Source: Nemertoderma westbladi
Lineage: Eukaryota > Xenacoelomorpha > Nemertodermatida > Nemertodermatidae
Length of the DNA: 57,727 nt
Assembly (NCBI GenBank): GCA_032718475.1
Contig: JAUCBJ010007432.1
Coordinates: forward strand, 1-57,727
Reading direction: 5' to 3'
In this document: in pieces, positions 1 to 10,962 of the stretch
How the letters are laid out: each line of letters starts with the position of its first letter
Numbering within the stretch: position 1 is the stretch's first letter
Notes under the pieces: model-generated
Seen by the model: the letters and a program-made list of their open reading frames with translations, nothing else
Told to the model about the DNA's origin: nothing
Databases searched by the model: none
Program-made: the position numbers and the translations under genes

Positions 1-160
1 GGGCACTAATGACTCGCGGGCACTAACATCTCACTTGCAGGCAAAGTCCTCGGGCACTCATGACACGCGGGCACTAACGTCTCGCTTGCAGACATGGTTC
101 CCGGGCTCTAATGACTCGCGGGCACTAAATTCCTGAGGCATTAGTGCCCGCGGGCACTAA
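1..160. repeat. 51-bp tandem repeat ending in a 20-bp perfect palindrome
   Basis: Units built around CGGGCACTAA begin at the window edge, at 51 and at 102, giving a 51-bp period and just under three copies that probably continue leftwards out of view. The last part carries the motif in inverted form. Positions 141-160 are a perfect 20-bp palindrome made of TTAGTGCCCG and its complement. The block is much richer in GC than the flanking DNA. No coding potential is seen. Confidence 0.75.
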
Positions 161-847
161 CGCCCCCCAATCCCCTCGAGTCGTGGCGACCTTTGGTAGA
201 GTATACAGGGATGTTTGGCGTCATACTTAAAACGTCCTGTTCTATATACATTTATAAACAAATATATTTAAATGCCCAGCCAAACGACAATGATAATAAA
301 TCCTTTCTTCACAAACTGAACGCTGATAAGTTAACATAATGTGACAAAATTACAAACACCATCGTCGTGCCAATGTCACATTTCAGCGTTATAAAACTAT
401 TGTTTATTTATGTAAACCTCCCTCGGTACACATAAATAAACGCATATCGTTGAAAAGTGCTAGTTTGTACAAAATGATGTAGTTATGAAAAAAATATTCC
501 CGCACCATTACAGAAAATTACCTAATTTTATTTAAATTAATTAATTATTTAATTAAATTAATTAAGAAATTAATTAATTACTGACGAAAAATGACACTCA
601 CATGAATGAATCTCACAAATTAAATGGGATATGGGAATTTTGTTTTCAGATTCAGGTGTAAAAAGAGCACAAAATTCCGGTCTAGAAAAGTTAATAAAAA
701 CAACAATTTAATCTGTGAACCCTAATCAACTAATTAGTCTTCATCCTCTAATTCCCTGAAACAATTATTTACTACGGTACCGGTCCGGCATGTCAACCTT
801 ACACCTATAAAACCTTACCGTTACTTTGCCCCGCTAATTCTTATTTA
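161..847. other. AT-rich non-coding stretch
   Basis: I see no gene here. The stretch at about 531-582 is a run of TTAATTAATT-type sequence that is self-complementary. If the minus-strand exon at 848-1005 uses an internal donor rather than its stop codon, this stretch is intron. Otherwise it is downstream of the gene. Confidence 0.5.
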
Positions 848-1005
848 TTATTTATTATTAACGCCTACCTTCAATTTGTAACCAACGACATACGACTTCT
901 TAGAAGGACATATTTTCACTTCTGACCAGCTACAGATATCCGGATTCCCTTCCAAATACTTTAGTTCGTCGATAATTTCAATAGTACCAGTAACCTTGCG
1001 AGTAC
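848..1005 (-). CDS. candidate 3' exon of the TSP1 mosaic gene, possibly VMO-I-like
   Basis: On the minus strand an acceptor (ACCTCAG) precedes 1005. The reading frame then starts with two bases, so the exon enters in phase 1, the phase left by every TSP1 exon of this gene. It runs 52 codons to a TAA at 848-850. The peptide includes CSWSEVKICPSKKSYVVGYK. Its W, CP, G and LKV spacing recalls the repeats of vitelline membrane outer layer protein I, but the match is from memory and weak. A donor-like AAG/GTAGGC lies about 20 bases before the stop, so the exon could instead splice onward out of the window. Splice phase supports it as a real exon; the domain name is inference. Confidence 0.4.
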
Positions 1006-1818
1006 CTGAGGTATAAAATGAAGAATAATCGAAAATAGCTAGAAGTGACGATTTTAGGATCGAATTAATAAACAAAAATTTCCACGCATCAATTTTATGA
1101 TATGATTACTCACAATTAACTATAATATACTTCTTAATTTATATCAAATTCCCTACTGTATATCACAACCCTGCAGTTATAAAGTTAAATATATATATAA
1201 ATGACTTAAGGTGGGCTGGGGGGTATCGGGGAGGGCTGGGGGGGGGGGGGGGGGGGGGGTTGGTGGAGTTAGCGGGATTTTACCCACTCTTTTTTAAAGC
1301 AGCTCTAACTTCGTGTTATAGTTCAATAGCACTGTTACGTTGTGTTAATGTAATGGAAATTTGAAATTTTTTGTCTATTCTAACTTCTCAATACAATAAA
1401 ACGAATAATAATAACGTTAATAACGTTAATAACGTTAATATTGATTTGTTACAATTATAGCACTATATATATTTATTACAGATTTATTCAAATGAATCTA
1501 TCTAAATCAAATTGATTAAAATTCACAATAATATTTGAACATATATTTTTCTTGGTCAGAGGTTACAATTCCGACGTCAGTTTTATTATTTGGTGGTGTC
1601 TAGTCTTAAATTTTCAAGGACATACTGGTAGACGATGACTAGATAACTAAAATAAATAAGTACTCGTAAATAAGCCATTTTAAGATTTGAAATCCCCATT
1701 AAATTATGCATCAGATGAGGTAAAAATTAAAAATAACACAAATTTTACTCAAGGAAGGCCTATCCCCCCCCCCCCCCCTCCCCCCCTAAGAAAAATAAAA
1801 AATATAAATAGTTCTCAC
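1006..1818. other. intron with long G and C homopolymers
   Basis: This AT-rich stretch separates two minus-strand exons. It contains a run of 22 G at 1238-1259 preceded by more G-rich sequence, three copies of a 9-bp AACGTTAAT-type repeat near 1411-1440, and at 1764-1786 a run of 15 C, one T and 7 C. The C run lies about 30 bases inside the intron just after the donor of the next exon (read on the minus strand it is a G run). No other coding signal is seen. Confidence 0.6.
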
Positions 1819-2046
1819 CAAAACATGGGTCATTATTACATGGAATCTCCAATCGGTCTCGAATACACAATGACTTATCTGTGGCTTCTCCATACAGTAT
1901 TGTGTATGCCAGTCCCCCTCCACAGGGTTTGTATATACCATATGGGTCTACGCAATGCCTCTCAATCGCATGATCTCGACTGTTTATTAGTCCTGGTTGG
2001 TTGTTAAAATCCGGTATATACGGGTTACCAACTACTTCAATACAAG
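1819..2046 (-). CDS. TSP1-like cysteine-rich exon, phase 1-1
   Basis: This 228-bp exon (76 codons) is bounded by an AG acceptor (TTTGCAG) before 2046 and a GTGAGA donor after 1819. It begins with two bases and ends with one, so it is symmetric phase 1-1. The peptide contains YKPCGGGLAYT and ends EIPCNNDPC, matching the second half of a TSP1 module (CGGG, then C, then C-x4-C). The first half is longer than usual and lacks the W-x-x-W motif, so this is a divergent TSP1. It continues the minus-strand exon series. The protein is probably secreted or extracellular, as TSP1 proteins are. Confidence 0.7.
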
Positions 2047-2251
2047 CTGCAAATGTAAAATTCGTCATATACATTCTATATATTTTATTCATCTATGAGT
2101 CTGTATTTCTGAATTACTGTAGAATATTACGTTTAATAAAGTTTGTTTATTTATTTGTCTCCAGACAAAGCTACAAAGCATACAATAATACACTTAAATA
2201 GCCACAGGTACATACACACACAAGCATAATTTTAGTAAAATTGATACATAC

Positions 2252-2392
2252 CATCGCATGCTACTTCAGTAACCATTGGTGTGCTGCATAATTCCCCAGT
2301 CGTTAGATTTACAAGAGGTGTTTCCATGACAACTTTTCCATCATGGCATGGACTAAAATGCCTGGGAAAGAATGGACCGGGATATACACATT
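2252..2392 (-). CDS. TSP1-like cysteine-rich exon, phase 1-1
   Basis: This 141-bp exon (47 codons) is too short to stand out as an ORF. On the minus strand it follows a TTTACAG acceptor and ends at a GTATGT donor, in phase 1-1 like its neighbours. The peptide runs from CVYPGPFFPRHFSPC to EVACDG and has four cysteines in the order expected for a TSP1-like module, but without tryptophans and without the CGxG motif. Its symmetric phase, matching neighbours and good splice sites make it convincing as an exon; its assignment as TSP1 is weaker. Confidence 0.65.
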
Positions 2393-2516
2393 CTGTAAAT
2401 AAATGCAAATTTATATCAAAGATGATTGAATGTCTAACTAATGTCTAATAAATATAGATAGCATTAATTAACAAGTCTAAATTACCAGCAAAGATTAATA
2501 TAAGAATTATAATAAG

Positions 2517-4040
2517 TTAAGTTAAGTTAAGTCAATCTTTAATGTAAGATAGTAAGATAATATAGGGAGGGAAACTGCTATTACTTCTTGTCTGTCGAGC
2601 GACATCGGACAGTGGAAATGAGATCCTTCCAGACTTCCCACTTCTCCATAATTGTTCATTTCTGATTGTTTCACTTCATTTTCTACCAAATTCAGTATCC
2701 ATTTCAATTAAAGATGTTTTATTGGTTTCATAGCCAGTCATCCAATTTCATTGTGTTGTTTGCTGGAAAAGTAGATCTGTTATCACTTCATGTTTTCGAC
2801 TCCAACAGTGTCCACTAGATCTCTGGACATTGTTTTCGCTGTGAGGACCTTGTGCTTTGGCAGCTCCAACGGCCTCCTAAAGGAAAATGGTCTTGAAGAT
2901 GTGGATGATCTCGCGAAAGTCACGGGGGATAGGGAGTTATGGCACTGCAACATTGTTGATATCTGGACATATAATTCTTAATGCACACGGCATTGGGCTT
3001 GCCAATTGCGGATTGCATGGTGGTGAAAAAAAATGTTGTCAAGCTGGCATATCATCTCAATGTGTAGTTCAATGCAGCTGGCCGATTTTAGTAGTTGTAG
3101 TAGTAGTACTGGATATGTTATCCACAAAGTCGGTGACTGACTGCGACTGTAGTTGCCAGATATCTGCTACTTATGCGTTGTTGTAGTGTGAATCCCAGAT
3201 GTTCATCCTTTTGTGGCTGTCCTCAACGCATAATCAAATACAATTACCAATAGTAATGGCGCCTTGTGTCACCTTGCAGTACGCCAGCCAGGATTGAGAA
3301 GAACTCCATCCAGTTCCACCATCTGGTCAGAGTACCAGAGTTTCTGTATCAAATACATAAGTATAATACATAAATAAAAGTAAATACATATGTATAATAA
3401 TCCAATCAATGCCAGCAACGATTTCTTCTGGTATTCCATAAGCTCTCAGGATCTCCAGCATTTTACTTCTATGGAGTCGAATGCCTTCTTGAAGTCCACA
3501 AAAGTCATGACTGTGGGGAGATTCTTTGACTTAATTGTTGATCTGTTTGGTCGAAATCCTTTTGAGTCTTACACATAAGTTTCTGTGAGGCCTAATTCTA
3601 TTGAATTCTAATAATTTTGTTGTATATTTTTTTGGCAGCCACCACAAGCAGACAGATCCCACGATAGTTTGTTGGTATACCGAGGTCTCCTTTCTTAGGG
3701 AGTGGCTTGAGTTGACCTATAGTCCAAATTGGTTGTGGCTTTTCCCCTTTCAGCATTCGGTTGCAAACATCCAATAATGGTCTGTTTAGCACTCCCGTGT
3801 TCCATACCTCTGGAGGGATTTTATCTAATCCACTCGCTTTATGATTGGACATGCTTTTAATGCTTCATTGGCGTTCGTCAGGTGTGAAGTCTCCTGTTTC
3901 TTTAGGTAGCGTCTTGTCATATTTTTCTTGTAGGGCTGACCTCGATGTTTGCCAAATGAAGATCTTCCTTAGCTTTCTCAACCTTGTTGATGTTTTCGGT
4001 TGTTGGTTGTTCGGTTTTTAAATTGTAGGCTCTTAAGACT
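2517..4040 (-). mobile_element. mosaic of non-LTR retrotransposon fragments
   Basis: Three decayed pieces lie side by side. The minus strand at about 2522-2707 resembles the 3' end of the LINE found intact at 21592-24057. The plus strand at about 2820-2985 encodes NGLEDVDDLAKVTGDREL and resembles the 3' end of the other LINE family seen at 45333-46381. The minus strand at about 3110-4030 again matches the first family: it carries RT finger-region residues such as NYRGICLLVVAAKKIYNK, the region just upstream of the palm, with frameshifts. All pieces are dead. The reversed piece in the middle points to nested insertion or rearrangement. Confidence 0.7.
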
Positions 4041-4439
4041 TTCTCATTTACATCACATGAAATAAAATTTAAGAAATAAAAAAGAATATTTTACTCTATT
4101 TATATTTTACTTTTTATTTTCGCCGGGAAAAAAATTAAATCGATGGAATTCTATGGGTTACCTTCTCCGATTTTTTTCCGATTTATTTTAAATCCAAAGT
4201 ACTCCTGGATTTAAAGTTCCTCTAAAGTACTCCTTTTTCTCCAGATTTTAGGGTTTATTCGATCGAAAAAGTAACAAGTTAAGATTTAAAGTTCTTATGT
4301 ATTTACTATTTCAAATTTTTCAGTTAAGAATAAAAGGTCTTATGTATTTACTTTATCAAATTTTTCCAAAATTCATCTTGAGATATGAGGCTTAGAAGTT
4401 ATCTAAAGGATCAAGGATTTTGAAGTACATATGTAAAAA
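4041..4439. other. AT-rich intron sequence left of the giant LTR element
   Basis: I see no gene. Two imperfect direct repeats about 55 bp apart (near 4279 and 4329) share AAAG/TCTTATGTATTTACT-type sequence. The stretch ends in the target duplication of the element that follows. Confidence 0.5.
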
Positions 4440-4444
4440 TTCAG
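4440..4444. repeat. 5-bp target site duplication, left copy
   Basis: TTCAG directly precedes the left LTR and reappears at 20310-20314 directly after the right LTR. Confidence 0.85.
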
Positions 4445-5595
4445 TGTAAAAGCTTTTGCGGATATAACAAGCCATTTTCTCCGCAATGTACCGTGTGGGT
4501 ATTTTAGCGGACATAACAAGCCATTTATGCCGCAATGCGCTAATACTCTAAATAGATTGTAGTTCAGATGACGAAATCTGTCAGCTGATTTACTGTCGAT
4601 GTGGAACCTCTCTTTGTTCAGCTGCTCAGCTCAGCCAATCAGAGCGATTTTCATTTTATCTTGTACAGAGGCCTACGGAAAGCCGCGCAATGCATTACGG
4701 TCTTTGTTTACCTTTCTGAGCGAGAACAACTGCTTGGAAATTCTTCTGTACTTCTGTGTTGGAAGTTTCAGACTTTGACCTAAACATCAGAAACATCAGA
4801 TGGCTTTGATTACAAGAACGTAAAACTATTAACGCGGCACTACGCAACGCGATTCAACTACCGCATCACACCGCAATTCATGCATTGCTGCACATGGAAC
4901 ACTGCATAAGTAACACATACTGACTGTTCACGGCATTATTTGATTCTGTTATTAATTGGTGTTATGTTGGTATATATTGCTGATATATTTGGAGAATACC
5001 GATGAATAATCATAAAACCCCAATCTTCTTGATTACTAAAGGTTAGAGGAACAGGTTTACCGGTAGCAACTGCGACTTACATTATAGTGGTTTTTGTGTG
5101 AATTGAATGCTATTTCATAATCCCTACATGTGTCAGTTGCGATCCTCCTTATATATGATCAAATTCAGTGACGGTCGGCAGATCAGTGTGCAGGAGTGTG
5201 AACTAGTGTGAAGTTGTGTGAAGTAGTGTGAAGGTTAATAAAGCATCTCCTAAAGAATGCGCTTTTTACGAAACTCAGTAGCCATCCAGTTGTGATTAGT
5301 ATAAGTCATAACTCTGTTTTATACTTAAAGCGCCACGTCCTAAAGGAACTGTTAATATTTCCCCGAAAGTAAATATATTGTCAGAGATTATATATTAACG
5401 ATCAATCGAATAATACAGTAGGTCTACACTGCAATCACTATCAAAGCATCCGAATCCAGTCTCCCTTAACTGTGGGTGAATGGTCGCGCACAGGCTGGCT
5501 TCGGCTGATGTAACTTCAGTATATTAAATAATTGATATACAAAAAGACAATTAAAATCGGCAGGTTAAACTGCTAAAGGTCTAAAAGCGCGAACA
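4445..5595 (+). repeat. 5' LTR of the 15.9-kb element
   Basis: This 1151-bp repeat has TG...CA ends. It matches the right LTR (1136 bp) along its whole length. By eye I count about 15 substitutions plus a few indels, the largest being a loss of under 20 bp near the left end of the right copy. That is little more than 1 percent difference, so the insertion is fairly young. Confidence 0.88.
5150..5242 (+). promoter_or_regulatory. TATA box and polyadenylation signal within the 5' LTR
   Basis: TATATAT at 5150-5156 is followed about 80 bases later by AATAAA at 5237-5242, with three copies of a TAGTGTGAAG-like decamer between them. The same layout recurs in the right LTR (19867-19873 and 19954-19959). 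The spacing suits a U3/R core promoter and R-region polyadenylation signal; that role is inferred. Confidence 0.5.
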
Positions 5596-7515
5596 TTAAT
5601 AGTTTTAAACTCTTGATTGCACCGTAGGCAATAAAGTCGAAGGTACCGGTCGAACGGTAAGCTGTAGGCCTAACTGCCCAACTGCCTGTACCGGTACTTA
5701 CAGGTACAGCAGTATTATTCGATTTTGATAATTATATACCGGTAGGTCTTGATATTTAATCAGGGACTGCAGCCCTGGTTTTTTATTGGGATTTTACTTA
5801 TTTCTGTCAGTTTTATTTATTTGTAAGTGTAATATTGAGCAGAAGGCGTGTAAGCCTGCTCAGATTGTATAAATAATTTGTAGGCTGGATTGTTGTCTGA
5901 CTGTTGTTAAGTCTGAAGAGATTGCAGTGTGTGTAGAGTGTATGTCCGATAAAGTACTAGTTAGGAACGTGGGGGCATCCAGTGCTGTAAGGTAAATCCC
6001 CCCCCCCCCCCCCCGAAAGAATAAGTCGTACTACTCGGTTAGAACGCATACTAACTAACCATTTCGGAGTCTGCATATACTGTAGTTTATTTAGGCTTGA
6101 TAGTAGTCTGCCAGCGTTTGGTCTATATTTTGTTTGTGTAGTCTGCACGGGTAGCGTAATATTTATTATTCAGAGTCTATGCTATTATTCGCAACCTACA
6201 TAACCCCAAGTTTATTCCTACAGTAATTGTGCTTGTTATACATACCGTTATAGTTAAATTAACCCCGGTACTACATCAGGGCTGCTTGGCGTAGGTAAAG
6301 ACTGGTGATTTTATGCTCTAGTCACTCCAGCAGATATCGTGGTTCTTTTTGCTGTACAAGTATATTTAACTGCTGGTTATTTGTTGTATAAGTACTTGTA
6401 CCTAATTTAGGGTTTAGTGTACAGTACTTTCCGAAGGTAATTAGTGTGTAGGCAGTATATTTGTGTTGTAAAGTGGTTAATAGGCACGTTAGCTCTGGTT
6501 GGCTGCGGTAATTAACTTCTAGGTAAGGACACTCCTGGTACATAACGTAGTACTTATAGAGCTGTACAGCTAAAGACTATAAGTCGTCAGACGGTGGTAT
6601 TTTCTTATCTGGACAACGCAATTTATTTACTACTGCTTAATTATTTTCAAATACCGTAGTTTCCTGTCCGTTTGTAAGAACCAGAAATTCTAACTCCTTG
6701 TTAGACTGGTTTGTAGATTTCCTGTAAAATTACCCTAAAATTTGTACATGTAAATTTTTGTGTTTATTTAGAGATTGTAATCTCACCCAGTAATTGTACG
6801 TAATTTGTAGTGATAAGTAACTTAGTAAAGTATAATTATTTGTTTTAGTGTCTAACAGGTAGCACTCGACTGAGATCGTTCAGCTTCTGTGTAGTGACAC
6901 CTTACTCAGAAATAATAACATTTATTTCAAATATTGACAAAAACCCTTGTACGGGTACATAATATATTATAAATCAACTCAAACCGATTTATAAAATAGT
7001 AGGCCTATTATACACCAATTAGGTCTTAATATCAGTTGGACTACTGCTTAATAACAGTAATAAAGTAAAGGAAAGTAACCCTAAAATTCAGAAATTCAGT
7101 TATTATAAAATAATTGACATACCGGTATTTACGATAGGCTTATTATATTTATTTATATAAATTTATGCTGAAATTATATACCGGTATTCTGTAATTAATC
7201 CTAGTCTATAATAATACTTATATATACTATAAGTGTATGCTGTATACCGGTATTTACGGTAGGCTTATTATATATATTTATATAAATTTATGCTGAAATT
7301 ATATACCGGTATTCTGTGACTAAACCTAGTCTGTAATAATACTTATATATACTAATAAGTGCATACCGGTATTTTAATATATTGTATAAATATCACGTTA
7401 CACTGAGTAACGGTATCGGTAATTAATTACTAGGCTTACAGTTGTTATGTTACTGAATTACTAGACTTGCTTTAACTGACGTTATAGTAGTAGGCATTCA
7501 ACTGTACAATCAAAC
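5596..7515 (+). other. long untranslated leader of the 15.9-kb element
   Basis: This AT-rich 1.9-kb stretch lies between the 5' LTR and the first gag ATG. It has a run of 17 C at 5998-6014, many TACCGGTA motifs and a tandem duplication (separate entry). No TGG-type primer binding site lies directly after the LTR, which is odd for this class. No ORF of note is seen. Confidence 0.6.
7121..7370 (+). repeat. tandem duplication of a 125-bp unit
   Basis: The unit beginning ACCGGTATTTACG starts at 7121 and again at 7246. Each copy carries a second TATACCGGTATTCTGT motif and a TACTTATATATACT segment. The copies differ at only a few bases. It lies in the leader of the LTR element. Confidence 0.8.
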
Positions 7516-9525
7516 ATGGCTGACACAAAGCAAACTTTGTCTGATAGTCTCCTAGAAAGAACAGTCTGCGATTCAGATAGGAGTGCAGAACATCCCAGAC
7601 CGAGGTCTGAGACCCCTCCTACTGTAAGAAAGGCAACTCCTACAGTAGTTGTGTCATAACCTAGGTTAGTAGAAGCAATTTCACAATTTGCGAAGTTAGT
7701 GAAGCGCCGTAGGTCTGTCATAGGCACTAGGGCTCAAGTCAAGCGGGACCAAGAGGCAGCTGTTAAACAGCAGTAGTACCCGAAACGAGAACTTATTTCT
7801 CAGCGGCCCGATAACTCCAGTAGTTCAGACACTGTAGAGTTGACACCCGAGATCGGAGCAAGGATGACAGAAGCGGTTTATCCAGATCCACTTCTAATTC
7901 TTCCTGGAGCCGTACTCACTAGAGTATTGATCGCCGTGGAAGAACATCAAATCGAATGGGCGAGAGGTAAGCGATCGACGAAGGACAGTTATGCGGGATA
8001 CACGATGGAGGAATTAAGGTCTATTGTCGAAGCGCAATGGAACTTCCCCGGACCCGGACTCCCGTTTAACTTATCGGAAGCTGCCTGGGAAGACTTATAC
8101 AGGATGGGAGTGGTAAAGGACACTAGAGATCCAGCTGTGTGGAAGAGGTCGGCAGCCGGATATGTACAGGGATTCTTCAGCTCTTTGGAGCGATTAGAGG
8201 AACAACTGTTCCAACAACCCCAGGGACCTCAAGAGCAGGGAGAGCTGCTTTATCAAGTTCGAGAATGAATCCTAAGAATCAGACTAATCCTTTCAGCCTT
8301 TGAGGAAGCCTCGAAGAGAAGCCAAGACATGTCGTTGCAAGTTGCCGTAAAGACTTGGTTCCACCGCTTGAGTCTTAAAGTCCAAGGGACGACCCAATGG
8401 AAAATTCAGCTAACTGAGCGCTCGACCCACGGAGAATCAACAGACGCTACCTTTTCTCAGGTGGAAAGCGAAGCGACATCGGAGAAACCTCAGAAGAAGG
8501 ATGCCATTGACATCTATCTGTCAGACTATCAACGATTTATAGGTGACAAAGAGTTAAGGAGACGGCAATTTGTGCTAGACTCGTTAGATGCGGAAAGGTT
8601 AGCAGCAAATCGAGCTAAATTTGATGAAAGAATCCGCATCGTTAGGGTCCAAGAAGAACAGCTAAAGAAAAAACAGATAGAAGACAGACAGGAAGCGGCA
8701 GCGGCAGCGATAGAGGGTGAAAGAAAAGCGGCAGCAGCAGCTGCAGAAGCGGAAAGAAAAGCGACAGCAGCAGCTGCAGAAGCGGAAAGAAAAGCTGCAG
8801 AAGTGGAAAGAAAGGTGGCAATGGCGGTGGCGGAAACAAAATGGAGGGCATCTGAAGAGGCTGTTGGAAAATCTTCAAGAGAAGCAAGACTACTTAAATA
8901 AACAGATATGCAGATGATAAGTCTATCTACTCCCAAGAGACAGGGATTTACATCATCTGATGAAGGCGATACAACAGATCCTGAAGGTTGAGGAAATAGA
9001 TCTCGTTACTACAGACGTAGAAGAACGCCTCACCATCAGAAATGGCCTAATTTGCCCCCAGCTGTGAGAAGGCAACTAGCTAGCGCAGACTTAGGTAGTA
9101 CAGAACCCACAGACCAAATTATTAGAGTAGAAAGACTCCCTACTATAGTAGATGAGCCTGAAATAATTAGGCCTGTTCTTGAAGCCACCCCTTCGGTGAT
9201 AGAGACACCTGTACTTCCAGAACCTAACTCTAAATTCCCTTTGCACAGCACTAAATTACCTGTGCCCAGTAGAATAACCACAGAATCAGTCCCAGTCTTG
9301 GACGCTGAGCGAGACATCAACGATTTATCGCCCGTCGTCCCGCGTCTACCCGCTACTATGTTGGCGGCTCCCGCTTCGGCGGTCGAGTGGGTGGATGAGG
9401 GACGGCGGGGGATGGATCTCCTGCTCGGACAATTGGAGGAACAGCGCATCCGTTCCTCCCTGCACGTCCGAGAAATGGAAGGGACTGTGCAGCAGTTAAA
9501 GGGAACAGTAAGAGAGGGTAGGTTA
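7516..9525 (+). pseudogene. N-terminal extension of the gag frame, with coiled-coil segment
   Basis: The frame opens at ATG 7516 (MADTKQTLSDSLLER) and stays in the same register as the gag domain downstream, but is broken by stops at 7657 (TAA), 7774 (TAG), 8266 (TGA), 8899 (TAA), 8989 (TGA) and 9526 (TAA). No frameshift is needed anywhere. The region around 8560-8890 is a long Ala/Glu/Lys/Arg-rich helix, almost surely a coiled coil. The segment around 9052-9525 is Pro-rich, then helical. This roughly 670-codon stretch before the conserved gag core is much longer than the usual BEL/Pao N-terminus. I do not recognise its function; assembly of Gag is a guess from position. Confidence 0.65.
8719..8829 (+). 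repeat. 33-bp in-frame repeat encoding an AEAERKAAAAA-type helix
   Basis: GAAAGAAAAGC units start at 8719, 8752 and 8785 (33-bp period), with a shorter 21-bp step to 8806. Because the unit is a multiple of three, the coiled-coil helix lengthens in whole 11-residue steps. Confidence 0.75.
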
Positions 9526-9528
9526 TAA

Positions 9529-10404
9529 CTGCAAGAAGTGCAGCAGAGTATTGCGTTAGAATGCGATAAATTAGTAAATATACAAAGGGGTATACCACCA
9601 CCCCCTGTAACAATGTGTCAACCTTTTAGGTCTGAAGTATTTCATGCGCAAGGTGTGGAGCCTACACGCATCTATACTGCTAGTGAAGTAGAAACTCCTA
9701 TAGTAAACCCTATTAAGGGTAACGATAAACCTGTTGATAATGATATTCCATATAGACCTGATCATAATCCGAGAAATTTATATACTGATAACTCGATATT
9801 AAATAATACGATGGCCCAAGAAAGTTTTACGTGTCAAATGGCTAGAACTGAAGCCCATCAAGCGGTAAAGGTGGGAGAGATCGTCAAGTTCAACGGAGAT
9901 GAGATGAAATGGTTACCTTTTAATGAATATTATAAAGATAACATACAGAACTCTGTGCTATCTAATGGAGAGAAACTTAGATTCCTCATCGAGTGCTTGG
10001 AAGGACCGCCCAAGTTAATGGCGTTAAAGTTTATTGGACATCCAGATGGATTAAGACAAGTTTGGGATACACTAAACATCAGGTATGGTAATAGGACTAA
10101 CATAGCTAGGTATTTGTATGCGAAATTAATGGCGCCCCGAAAGTTTCTTAGCAGCGGGATTATAGAGTTTTCCGATGAGATTCAGGAGATCTGTAGACAA
10201 TTAGACTGGTTGGGTAAGTCTCATGAATACCAGAATTCTATGGTTGTAGGAGCCTTAGCATCAGCTTTGCCAAAGGGTGAAGTAGGTACTCGCTGGGACA
10301 AAAAGGTTCTCTATTTGATGGACCAACAGTATAGAGATCCAACCATGACAGACCTTCTGTCATTCTTAAACCGAGAGGTAAGATTACAACTCCTAAAACA
10401 GTCT
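9529..10404 (+). pseudogene. BEL/Pao-type gag core
   Basis: About 292 codons between the stops at 9526 and 10405. The core motif VKFNGDEMKWLPFNEYY followed by LSNGEKLRFLIECLEG is the F-x-G-D-x-x-x-W-x-x-F pattern and helical segment of the DUF1759-type gag of Pao/BEL elements. That family provides the structural Gag protein of the virus-like particle. The frame continues without a shift from the N-terminal extension and into the nucleocapsid region. It is classed as a pseudogene because of the flanking in-frame stops, but this segment itself is open. Confidence 0.8.
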
Positions 10405-10407
10405 TGA

Positions 10408-10959
10408 GAGAAGACTCCTGAAAGTGAGGTAAGTGAAAAACCCGTTTCTAGGAGAAAGGTAACACCAGTGTGTTATACAGACGACGGCGAAAGCCAAACC
10501 TCCCATGAGGAGAACAGCGGGAAAGACACCGAAAGATCTTATTATGTTAACAAAACTCGGAAAGACGTAAGTAAATCTAAGTCTCGAACCAGTGACAGGA
10601 GAGAACAGGTAACAACAACTTCTCCTACGTCTCCTAAGAGAATTCATGGAAGAAAGCCCGAGGAAAGAACAAGTGTGCACCACACAGCACAGGTTAAAGT
10701 AAGTAACATCAAGCCCAAATGTGTATTGTGTGACGGGCCCCATCGCTTGAGTGGGTGTGATGAATTCTTAAAGAAATCCCTTAAAGATAGACGTGATGTC
10801 ATGTGGGATAAGCGGTTGTGTTATAATTGTCTCAGACGAGGACACCAACGGCGGACCTGTTACTCAGACGCGAGGTGTGCTAAGTGCGGCGCGAAACATC
10901 ATATCTTGTTGCATACAGAATTTGAAAGAACCCGCACGAGTCAGGTAAGTGAGCCCGAA
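10408..10959 (+). pseudogene. nucleocapsid region with three zinc-knuckle-like motifs
   Basis: Between the stops at 10405 and 10960 the frame encodes a basic, Ser/Thr-rich stretch and then three cysteine/histidine motifs in a row: CVLCDGPHRLSGC (CX2CX3HX4C), CYNCLRRGHQRRTC (CX2CX4HX4C) and CAKCGAKHHILLH (CX2CX3HX4H). This triple arrangement is characteristic of BEL/Pao Gag and would bind the element RNA. All metal ligands are intact. Seen: the motifs. Known: the family. Inferred: function before the stops arose. Confidence 0.82.
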
Positions 10960-10962
10960 TGA

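Noticed and set aside
7840-8268. Separate gene with its own start
   Set aside because: It has no ATG at its beginning and is in register with the ATG frame from 7516. It is one section of the broken gag frame.
8529-8936. Minus-strand ORFs rich in Ser, Ala, Leu and Pro
   Set aside because: They are antisense to the coiled-coil part of the gag frame, where Ala/Glu/Arg codons keep several frames open.
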